10,506 nt of DNA from positions 1-10,506 of the forward strand of contig CAIYQH010000037.1 of assembly GCA_903928285.1 (NCBI GenBank). The letters are read 5' to 3'. The notes under the pieces are model-generated. The model did no database searches, was not told where the DNA came from, and saw nothing but the letters and a program-made list of their open reading frames with translations. Both the position numbers and the translations under genes were made by a program. Below, piece by piece: positions 1 through 5,963 of this stretch; the stretch's first letter is position 1, and every line of letters begins with the position of its first letter. Source of the stretch: an uncultured Bacteroidales bacterium (GTDB lineage Bacteria; Bacteroidota; Bacteroidia; Bacteroidales; FEN-979).

Positions 1-260
1 TGAAGGCGGTGGAGGCGGCCAAAACCGATGGCCGATGGGATACTGCCTATGATTCACCGGGCAACATGTCGCCCCCTGTCGACCTTCTTGAAGCGTTGAA
101 AAAAGACAGCGAAACCCTGGTCTTCTTCGAATCGCTGAACAAAACCAACAAATATTCCATTGCCTGGCGGTTGCAGACCGCCAAAACGCCCAAACTCAGG
201 GAACAGCGGATGAGATCGATCATCGGGATGCTTGAACGGCGGGAAAAATTTCATGAATAA
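1..260 (+). CDS. YdeI/OmdA (OmpD-associated) family protein, 3' end only
   Basis: This is the C-terminal part of a gene that begins before the window; the frame is open from base 3 and ends with TAA at 258-260, giving about 85 residues. The tail matches the C-terminal signature of the YdeI/OmpD-associated family (Pfam OmdA): a leader-like PPVDLLEAL, then FFESLNKTNKYSIAWRL, then AKTPKLREQRMRSIIGML, ending in basic residues. Family members are usually about 190-200 residues, so roughly half is missing. They are small soluble proteins, sometimes named 'bacteriocin-protection protein', with no firm biochemical role. An internal GTG at 9 is not the true start, because family-like sequence continues upstream of it. 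The next gene follows at once and may be co-transcribed. Confidence 0.85.
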   Translation, partial: KAVEAAKTDGRWDTAYDSPGNMSPPVDLLEALKKDSETLVFFESLNKTNKYSIAWRLQTAKTPKLREQRMRSIIGMLERREKFHE

Positions 261-276
261 ATACAACTATTATCCG

Positions 277-696
277 ATGAGAAAAACCCTGATTATTGCG
301 CTGATACTGATCAGTTCGGCTTTGTTCAGCCAGGTTAAACCTGTCAATTTTGACGGCTGCAAATACGATATGTTTTTTGTCACCGCCGATGCCCAGCCCG
401 CCTGGAAAGCTGACAGCCTGGACCTGTCGTCCTGGCTGAACCGGTATTTTTCCCAACAATCAGAGAAAATCCCTGCAGAGGCAAACGGCAGGATTATTCT
501 CGGCGTAATTATTTATGAGGATGGACGCACCTGCTGCCACTCCTTTATTGACCTGACAAAAAACAAGCTGAACCCCGACATTTTCCCAAGGGCGGTTTTC
601 CTGATGCCTAAATGGGAGCCGGCAAAACAAAACGGCAAACCCGTCATTTTTCTGAAAAACCTGGTGCTGGAGATAAAAGATGGGCTTTTCCGGTAA
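277..696 (+). CDS. small exported protein with TonB C-terminal-like domain
   Basis: The product is 139 residues. Residues 1-19 (MRKTLIIALILISSALFSQ) form a typical signal peptide, probably cleaved near FSQ-V, so the protein should be periplasmic or envelope-associated. Residues about 65-135 resemble the TonB C-terminal fold seen in many Bacteroidota proteins: a strand RIILGVIIYEDGR, a middle segment ending AVFLMPKWEPAKQNGKPV, then a hydrophobic strand FLKNLVLEI. The MPKWxPxKQxGKPV block is the most diagnostic part. There is no N-terminal membrane anchor plus proline-rich linker, so this is not a complete energy transducer; it may be a stand-alone TonB_C-like domain. I chose the ATG at 277 because it places the signal peptide at the N-terminus. 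The in-frame ATG at 253 would overlap the previous stop codon and add eight residues. Confidence 0.75.
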   Translation: MRKTLIIALILISSALFSQVKPVNFDGCKYDMFFVTADAQPAWKADSLDLSSWLNRYFSQQSEKIPAEANGRIILGVIIYEDGRTCCHSFIDLTKNKLNPDIFPRAVFLMPKWEPAKQNGKPVIFLKNLVLEIKDGLFR

Positions 697-819
697 TTAT
701 ATAAATTGCAGTTTCCAGCCTTCCTATTCTACCTCGTAAATCCATTTTCTGTGTTGACTGACCGATTTTTCATGGTAAAGTATTGATGAAGAGTTTAGGC
801 GCAGGTTGCCGCATCAATG

Positions 820-842
820 CCGGCAATTCTCAGAATTCCCGG
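820..842. repeat. 23-bp imperfect palindrome (possible terminator stem or operator)
   Basis: The outer arms CCGG (820-823 and 839-842) and inner arms AATTCT / AGAATT (825-830 and 832-837) are symmetric about base 831, with one C-C mismatch at 824/838. As RNA it could fold into a roughly 10-bp stem with a 3-nt loop. A run of five T occurs about nine bases downstream (851-855), so it is not a classical intrinsic terminator. It lies about 125 bp after the upstream gene and 60 bp before the candidate promoter. An operator is the alternative reading. Confidence 0.45.
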
Positions 843-877
843 ATTAGATGTTTTTAATTACGGATTTTTTTCGATCG

Positions 878-910
878 TTGTCAGGATATTGTTTTAGTTT
901 TCTATCTTTG
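878..910 (+). promoter_or_regulatory. candidate Bacteroidota promoter
   Basis: TATCTTTG at 903-910 is an exact match to the -7 consensus TAnnTTTG of Bacteroidota housekeeping promoters. A TTG at 878-880 could be the -33 element, with a spacer of 22 bp, slightly longer than the usual 19-21. Transcription would start near 916-919. The nearest downstream gene is the sensor kinase at 1194, implying a leader of about 275 nt. The exact -7 match is seen; use of the site is inferred. Confidence 0.45.
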
Positions 911-921
911 TGAAAAGATAC

Positions 922-945
922 AATGATTACAATACAATAATCATT
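922..945. repeat. 8-bp perfect inverted repeat at predicted transcription start
   Basis: AATGATTA at 922-929 and TAATCATT at 938-945 are exact reverse complements separated by 8 bases. The arms begin about 12 bp after the -7 element, a position where a bound dimeric regulator would block transcription start or early elongation. The AT-rich arms would make a weak RNA hairpin, so an operator is the more natural reading. Short AT-rich dyads also occur by chance. Confidence 0.35.
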
Positions 946-1193
946 ACTAAAACAATGGAAAATCCCAAGTCAGCGGTTAATGATTCCCACCCATTCCAAA
1001 CCTGATCAAAGGGGGGAAATTGAAGATTTATGGTTGATATCATTAGGATTGAGGCTCGCCGACATCGTTTTTGTATTCTAATCAGGTACCCGTTGGCTTC
1101 AGCTAATGCAAGGGGGCCAAAACCGGGTGAGGGGCAGGCATTTCACGCATTAATTGTTTAAAAAATTAAACCCCAAGAGAAACACCTGATTTT

Positions 1194-3335
1194 ATGTTAA
1201 AACGATTGATCCTTATCACCCTGGCGCTTTTCCATCTGCTGGCCTTTCCTCAAAACCATCTGCGGATTGATTCATTGTCAAACCTTGCCCAGCCGAGAAA
1301 AAATGATTCAACCAGGGCCACCCTGTATCTGAAAATAAGTTCAGAGTACTGGTCCGATGATCCTGTGAAATGCAGGCTGTACGCCGATATGGCTTTAACC
1401 ATTGCAAAAGAGATCCGGTCAACAGGCTTAATAGTCGACGCCTATAAAAATATCGCCTGTGCCTGTTCCTTTGAGGGGCAAATTGCCGAAGCCCTGCATT
1501 ATGACAGGCTGGCCTTGAAAGAGGGTTTTAAATCGGGAGATGATAAAAAAATCATGGGAGTTTGCCTTGCCCTGGGCAATGACCTTACCGCCTTTTCAAA
1601 ATATGATTCGGCCAATGTGATTCTTAATCTGGGAATAGGAATTGCAAAGAAATACCATGATCAGAAAACCTTATGCAAACTCTATATAAACAAAGGCAAC
1701 AACCTCTATTATCACGCACAGTACGATTCTTCGGAAATGTATTTCCAGTCCGGATTAAAGACCTCCATCGCGCTAAAGGATACGGAAAGCATGGTCATGT
1801 TGTATAACAATATTGCTTCGATCAGGTTATTCCGAGGTATTTCCGATTCCATCGTGATAGAATACGTGATGAATTCCATTAAAATCAATGAAAAGAAGAG
1901 GGATTATCTTCGTCTCGGGGATAATTATTCCACCCTCGCTTCGGCCTATAATGTCAGGAAAAACAACGAAAAGGCCATTTATTATCTCAAAATGGGAATC
2001 GTTGCCTTTGGCAAGGGAAAAAACGAGATGAAGACTGTTAACCTGCTGGTAAGCATTTCCGATTTGTTTCGCGATATGAATAAAAAGGACAGTGCCGGTT
2101 ATTATGCCGACCTGGCCATTGAAAGGGGAGAGCGCAATCAGTTCAAACACGGACTTGCTGCCGCTTACAGCATCAAAGGGCAGATACTGAGCGACAAGGC
2201 AGATTATATACCGGCTGAGAAGTACCTGCAAATGGCCTACCGGGAATTTTCTGAAACCAAAGACGGCGAGGGCATTTTATTATCGGGAAACTACCTGGCT
2301 AATGTGCTGATGAAGCAAAAAAAATACAAACTGGCCGAAACCATTGCGACAAAAATTTTTCACCTGGCCGACACCCTGAAAAATTACCAGGCATTGAAAA
2401 CCTCCTCCCTGACCCTTTCTGATATCTTTCATAACACCGGTAACGATGCAAAGGCATACGAATATCTGAAATATTTTATTGCCGCGGATGATACCATCAC
2501 CAGGACTGAAAACGCGCATCTCCTTGAAGAGATGGTAATCAAATACAAAACCAAGAAGAAAGATAACGAGATATTACAGCTTAACAACGACAAACTGAAT
2601 AACGAAAAGAAAATTTTGCAGCAATCGCGAAGCATCATTTTGATTTCCGCATTTACCATGCTCCTGTTATTAGCCGCTTTCATATTCCTGTTATTGACCC
2701 GGCAGCGAAAAATAAAGTCTGACCTGCTGTTTCAAAAAACAGAGATGAAATTTCTGCGCTCCAAGGTAAATCCTCATTTTATCAGCAACTCCCTGCTTGC
2801 CATTCGGTCCTTTATCAGGCAATCTCCTGATGTTGCGGAAGAATACCTTGAAAAATACAGCACCCTGATCAGGGATGTACTGATCAATTCAGAACAGGAA
2901 TCGATCTCGCTCGATGATGAGTTTTCGATGTTGAAAAACTATATGGATCTGGAATCCTTCAGGGTCAATAACGGGTTCAACTATACTCTCGCCATTGATC
3001 CGCCGATTGATACGGAAGCGGTAAAGGTACCCCCTTTAATTTTCCAGCCTATTGTTGAAAATGCAATCAAATATGGCATTTCCGGCCGACCGGTGAGGGG
3101 TGATATCAGTATTCAGGTTACACGCGAAAATATGACGCTCCGGTGCATTATTGAAAACACCTGTTCCGGGGCACTGCCAGCCATAGAGGCGCCGGTAAAA
3201 AAAAGAAAATCATACGGGCTTAAGATCTGCAGGGACCGGCTGACCCTCCTGTCAAAAGAAAAAAAAAGCAAATGGTATCTAAATCTTGTTCCTGTAACAG
3301 AGGGTATGATAGTACAGATGGGCATCCCATTATAA
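1194..3335 (+). CDS. TPR-containing LytS-type sensor histidine kinase
   Basis: The 713-residue product is the sensor of a two-component pair. Residues 1-19 are a signal peptide (MLKRLILITLALFHLLAFP). Residues about 35-435 are helical tetratricopeptide-like repeats with recurring A/Y/G spacing (for example AYKNIACACSFEGQIAEALHY), expected to sense in the periplasm. A charged, coiled-coil-like stretch leads to one membrane helix at about 480-503. The cytoplasmic part is the His_kinase/LytS type: the phosphoacceptor region KVNPHFISNSLLAI, with His528, and an ATPase domain with the N box PLIFQPIVENAIKYG (Asn623) and a late glycine motif SYGLKICRDRL (Gly675). The canonical block is NPHFLFNSL; here it reads NPHFISNSL, a mild deviation with the histidine kept. 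The response regulator follows after 13 bp, so the pair is very likely co-transcribed. The signal sensed is unknown. Confidence 0.92.
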   Translation: MLKRLILITLALFHLLAFPQNHLRIDSLSNLAQPRKNDSTRATLYLKISSEYWSDDPVKCRLYADMALTIAKEIRSTGLIVDAYKNIACACSFEGQIAEALHYDRLALKEGFKSGDDKKIMGVCLALGNDLTAFSKYDSANVILNLGIGIAKKYHDQKTLCKLYINKGNNLYYHAQYDSSEMYFQSGLKTSIALKDTESMVMLYNNIASIRLFRGISDSIVIEYVMNSIKINEKKRDYLRLGDNYSTLASAYNVRKNNEKAIYYLKMGIVAFGKGKNEMKTVNLLVSISDLFRDMNKKDSAGYYADLAIERGERNQFKHGLAAAYSIKGQILSDKADYIPAEKYLQMAYREFSETKDGEGILLSGNYLANVLMKQKKYKLAETIATKIFHLADTLKNYQALKTSSLTLSDIFHNTGNDAKAYEYLKYFIAADDTITRTENAHLLEEMVIKYKTKKKDNEILQLNNDKLNNEKKILQQSRSIILISAFTMLLLLAAFIFLLLTRQRKIKSDLLFQKTEMKFLRSKVNPHFISNSLLAIRSFIRQSPDVAEEYLEKYSTLIRDVLINSEQESISLDDEFSMLKNYMDLESFRVNNGFNYTLAIDPPIDTEAVKVPPLIFQPIVENAIKYGISGRPVRGDISIQVTRENMTLRCIIENTCSGALPAIEAPVKKRKSYGLKICRDRLTLLSKEKKSKWYLNLVPVTEGMIVQMGIPL

Positions 3336-3348
3336 AAACAATCACCAT

Positions 3349-4101
3349 ATGATCAACGTCCTAATCGTTGAAAATGAAACGGCTCCTGCCCTGTTCCTGA
3401 AGGAACAGCTGGAGCGGAATTTCCGCGAAGTGGTCATCGTCGGTATTTGTGAAACTGTTGAATCAAGTATCTTGGCAATTAATAAATTGCTGCCCGACCT
3501 GGTATTTCTGGATGTGGAACTGAATAACCACGAAAATGGATTTGAAATTTTAAAAAAGCTGGAGAGAATCGATTTTGAACTTATTGTCACAACCGGCTAT
3601 GATAAATATGCCATTCAGGCCTGTAAAGCGAGTGCAATAGATTTTCTGGTAAAACCGGTATCCAAAGATGAACTAATTGCGGCTGTTGAAAAGTACAAAC
3701 AACGGGTAACCCGGTCATTAGATCCTAAACGCAAGGAGCTTCTGTTATCGGTTTACCAGGATTCCACCCTCTCACTCAGCCGGTTTGCACTGCCAACCAT
3801 GACAGGTTTTATCTTTGTCGAAAAGAGCCAGATAATCTTCCTCCAGGGGGCCGGCAACCAGACTTTTGTTTATTTCTCCGATGGTAAAAAAGAGTGTATC
3901 AGCTCGTTATTGAAAGAATGCGAAAAACTCCTGGCCTGTTCAAATTTTTGCAGGATCCATAAGTCTTATCTGGTAAACCTCAACCATGTCAAAGCGTACT
4001 TCAAGGGGAAAGACGGCTTGGTTGTGCTGAGTAACAATGAGACACTTGCCGTTTCACGCGATTATAAAGAGGAATTCCTCAGCCGTGTGAAGATCCGCTG
4101 A
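3349..4101 (+). CDS. LytTR-family response regulator
   Basis: The 250-residue product is the cognate regulator of the kinase just upstream. Residues 1-120 are a receiver domain: acidic residues near the N-terminus (VENE), the phosphoacceptor Asp55 in LVFLDVEL, Thr81/Thr82 in IVTTGYDKYA, and Lys102 in the cis-proline motif VKPVS. Residues about 148-250 are a LytTR DNA-binding domain, shown by KSQIIFLQGAGNQTFVYF, then FCRIHKSYLVNLNHVKAYF, and the terminal block LAVSRDYKEEFLSRVKI. Such regulators bind pairs of imperfect direct repeats upstream of their targets. The ATG at 3349 gives a complete receiver domain with no extra sequence. The targets are not known; the gene immediately downstream has its own strong promoter and is a reasonable candidate. 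Confidence 0.95.
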   Translation: MINVLIVENETAPALFLKEQLERNFREVVIVGICETVESSILAINKLLPDLVFLDVELNNHENGFEILKKLERIDFELIVTTGYDKYAIQACKASAIDFLVKPVSKDELIAAVEKYKQRVTRSLDPKRKELLLSVYQDSTLSLSRFALPTMTGFIFVEKSQIIFLQGAGNQTFVYFSDGKKECISSLLKECEKLLACSNFCRIHKSYLVNLNHVKAYFKGKDGLVVLSNNETLAVSRDYKEEFLSRVKIR

Positions 4102-4160
4102 CCTTATCCAGCTTTAAAGAGACGGTTCATGTCTGATCCGTCCGTTTCACATATTCTGTA

Positions 4161-4191
4161 TTGCTGCAGCTGACAAGGCCCGTTACTTTTG
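4161..4191 (+). promoter_or_regulatory. strong Bacteroidota-type promoter for the PKD lipoprotein operon
   Basis: TTG at 4161-4163 and TACTTTTG at 4184-4191 match the -33 and -7 (TAnnTTTG) consensus with a 20-bp spacer, inside the preferred 19-21 range. Transcription should start near 4197-4200, giving a leader of about 60 nt to the ATG at 4257. The -7 element sits entirely within the loop of the inverted repeat at 4172-4205. Sequence match and spacing are seen; activity is inferred. Confidence 0.7.
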
Positions 4192-4205
4192 TTTCGGGCC
4201 TTGTC
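4172..4205. repeat. 11-bp perfect inverted repeat enclosing the -7 element
   Basis: GACAAGGCCCG (4172-4182) and CGGGCCTTGTC (4195-4205) are exact reverse complements around a 12-base loop. In RNA reading through from the response regulator gene, 71 bp upstream, this would form a stable GC-rich hairpin and could act as a terminator, although no T-run follows. In DNA it brackets the -7 element of the next promoter, as an operator would. Transcripts that start at this promoter (about 4197-4200) would lack the left arm and so could not form the hairpin. Confidence 0.75.
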
Positions 4206-4256
4206 CAACATTTGAATGACCCTGTACCAATAAATAATAACCTCAGATTTTACGCC

Positions 4257-5378
4257 ATGAAAAATTTACGCATTCTTTTAGCCTTGTTGATGTTGGTTTT
4301 TTCAACAGTTTTTCTTTCAAATTGCAAAAAAGAGGCAGCGAAATCTTCTCCGCCTACTGCGACATTCACCTTCACAGGCGACAACAACCCGGCACCCTGC
4401 ACAGTGACCTTTTCAAATACGTCGACCAACGCAACCTCCTACAGCTGGAATTTTGGGGATGGTTCGCCGGCGGCAACCGAACAGAACCCGCAGCATATTT
4501 TCACTGCAGGAGGCACCTACAATGTAATACTGGTTGCCAGGGGAGAGGGTGGATCTAATTCTGCCAATAAAATTGTCACGGTGAAGACCCCGTTTCCGGG
4601 AGCACATTTCACCTTTTCCGGGAATAACAACCCGGCACCCTGCCTGGTTACCTTTACAAACTCATCGACCAATGCAACTTCTTACAGCTGGAACTTCGGA
4701 GATAATTCAACGGTGTCGACGGAACAAAACCCGCAACACACCTATACAAACGGAGGGTACTTCATTGTTGTGCTTACGGCCACAGGTGGCGGGGGTACTA
4801 CTACAGCCACAAACACCGTGGCGGTTCAATACCCGGTTCCTGTTGCAAATTTCACCTTCACGGGAAATAACAATCCGTCGCCGTGCCTGGTGACCTTTAC
4901 CAATCTATCGGCCAATGCAACCTCCTACAGCTGGAACTTTGGAGATAATTCTACTGGTTCAGCAGTTCAAAATCCGCAGCACACCTACACTTCAGGAGGG
5001 ACCTACACGGTATCGCTCACCGCCACGGGCTCGGGCGGGTCAAATATCAGTTATAAAAGTTTGTCCGTTCCCTATTCCGCCCCAATAGCAAACTTCACCT
5101 TTAGCGGCGACAACAATCCGGCTCCCTGCCTGGTCACTTTCACAAATTATTCAACCAACGCAACATCCTACAGCTGGAATTTTGGCGACGGGGTAACTGC
5201 ATCGGCGCAAAACCCTCAGCACACCTTTACTGCAGGCGGTAATTATCTCGTTCAATTAACCGCCACGGGACCCGGCGGTATAAATTCATCAACCAAAAGT
5301 GTAAATATCCTCTATCCTGCCCGGGTACCGATGTCACCTTCAACAACCCGATCTTTACCAATATCTATGTTACACTGA
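4257..5378 (+). CDS. PKD-repeat lipoprotein, 5' part of a frameshifted gene
   Basis: As sequenced, this frame encodes 373 residues. Residues 1-22 are a lipoprotein signal peptide, with the acylated cysteine at position 23 in LSNC-KKE, so the protein should be anchored in the outer membrane, possibly at the surface. Four PKD (polycystic-kidney-disease, immunoglobulin-like) repeats of 80-81 residues follow, each with FTF-G-NNP-PC near its start and the hallmark SYSWNFGD. PKD repeats in bacteria usually serve as spacers or adhesive modules. After the fourth repeat (VNILYPA) the frame runs into unrelated sequence and stops at 5376-5378, while family-like sequence resumes in another frame at 5324. 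The intact gene would span 4257-5956 and encode about 566 residues. I chose ATG 4257 because it begins the signal peptide and lies about 60 bp after a strong promoter; earlier in-frame starts add unrelated residues. Confidence 0.88.
   Translation: MKNLRILLALLMLVFSTVFLSNCKKEAAKSSPPTATFTFTGDNNPAPCTVTFSNTSTNATSYSWNFGDGSPAATEQNPQHIFTAGGTYNVILVARGEGGSNSANKIVTVKTPFPGAHFTFSGNNNPAPCLVTFTNSSTNATSYSWNFGDNSTVSTEQNPQHTYTNGGYFIVVLTATGGGGTTTATNTVAVQYPVPVANFTFTGNNNPSPCLVTFTNLSANATSYSWNFGDNSTGSAVQNPQHTYTSGGTYTVSLTATGSGGSNISYKSLSVPYSAPIANFTFSGDNNPAPCLVTFTNYSTNATSYSWNFGDGVTASAQNPQHTFTAGGNYLVQLTATGPGGINSSTKSVNILYPARVPMSPSTTRSLPISMLH
4353..5321 (+). repeat. four tandem PKD-encoding repeats, 243-nt period
   Basis: The same site recurs at an exact 243-base spacing: the TTC of the FTF motif lies at 4365, 4608, 4851 and 5094, and the ACAGCTGG block of SYSW at 4441, 4684, 4927 and 5170. 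The fourth copy is one codon shorter in the loop after NFGD. The copies keep long nucleotide identity around NATSYSWNFGD but differ elsewhere, pointing to duplication followed by divergence. Such repeats can recombine to change copy number and can cause short-read assembly errors. Confidence 0.9.
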
Positions 5379-5956
5379 ATGGCAATACTCAAATCATTTA
5401 TCCCGGCAGCAGTGTTACCTATTATGCGGTACAGGGATCTTCAGTTACGTATACTGCTTATACTTACGGAGTAACGACTACCGGCACCCAGATTGGGGTG
5501 GAATTGGACTGGAATTACCTGATCAGCCTTCCTGGAGGAAGTGTTGCCCATAATCTTGTCTCTTCAACCGACTATTTTTTCTTGTTTATGAAGAACGAAG
5601 GCCCCCACAATCTGACTCCTATAAAAGTTAACCCCGGATTATCCGATGAGACCGTCGATTACATCCTGATACCCAATGATTATGTAAATTATCGCACGGG
5701 ATATTATCCTGCACATTACAATACGGAGGTTTATGCCTATTACCAGGAGGCCCCAACTAATTTTACGGATTGGTATAACCTCAATTTTCCATGGACTATT
5801 AATCAATCCATTCAATTAATCAATTCATGGAAGAAGGCACCGCGTACGGATGGCATACAAACCATGGTGTTAAATCCAAAAATGCCAGTGGCTGAGGGGA
5901 ATCTGACTTTACATCCAAAATTTGACGCGAAGGCCATCAATGACCCATGCAAATAA
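5324..5956 (+). pseudogene. 3' part of the PKD lipoprotein gene, out of frame after a 1-base deletion
   Basis: From 5324 a second frame reads GTDVTFNNPIFTNIYVTLNG and continues for 210 residues to TAA at 5954-5956. Its start falls exactly where the upstream frame loses sense, and the text continues the beta-rich style of the lipoprotein. There is no ATG, GTG or TTG near its beginning; the first possible start is GTG at 5498, which would discard a third of it, so it is not an independent gene. Restoring one C in the CCC run at 5320-5322 gives a continuous reading YPAPGTDVTF. I do not recognise a named domain. It contains many aromatic residues (a TGYYPAHYN segment and a WYNLNFPWTINQ segment) and may be the functional head carried by the PKD stalk. 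The next gene begins 7 bp after its stop. Confidence 0.8.
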
Positions 5957-5963
5957 GATATTT

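Larger units (their letters stand above)
697..1193. other. gene-free intergenic stretch of about 500 bp
   Basis: I find no convincing protein-coding gene on either strand. The stretch holds a 23-bp imperfect palindrome (820-842), a candidate promoter (878-910) and an 8-bp inverted repeat (922-945), listed separately. An AT-rich palindrome at 1156-1171 (GTTTAA, four A, TTAAAC) lies just upstream of the kinase start. A 16-codon frame begins at ATG 955, but nothing supports translation. If the 903-910 element is the promoter of the kinase gene, its 5' leader would be about 275 nt, long enough to hold regulatory RNA structure, though I recognise no known riboswitch. Confidence 0.6.

Noticed and set aside
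955..1005. 16-codon frame starting ATG GAA AAT after the candidate promoter
   Set aside because: Too short, no ribosome-binding sequence, and no leader-peptide hallmarks such as repeated codons before a terminator.
1216..2683. Several minus-strand open frames inside the kinase gene
   Set aside because: They are antisense shadows of a clear domain-bearing gene and show no family motifs.
4122..4187. GTT-containing sites (4122-4130, 4141-4149, 4179-4187) resembling LytTR half-sites
   Set aside because: Each has one or two mismatches to the published half-site pattern, and the first two are separated by 10 bp rather than the reported 12-13 bp, so the match is too weak to call.
5316..5330. Programmed -1 ribosomal frameshift at the PKD gene break
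   Set aside because: The zero-frame codons are GCC CGG GTA, which do not form an X XXY YYZ slippery heptamer, and I see no strong downstream pseudoknot; an indel is simpler.
5498..5956. Independent gene of about 150 residues starting at GTG 5498
   Set aside because: Coding-like sequence in the same frame extends back to 5324 without a start codon, exactly where the upstream gene loses its frame; it is better explained as the 3' part of one frameshifted gene.
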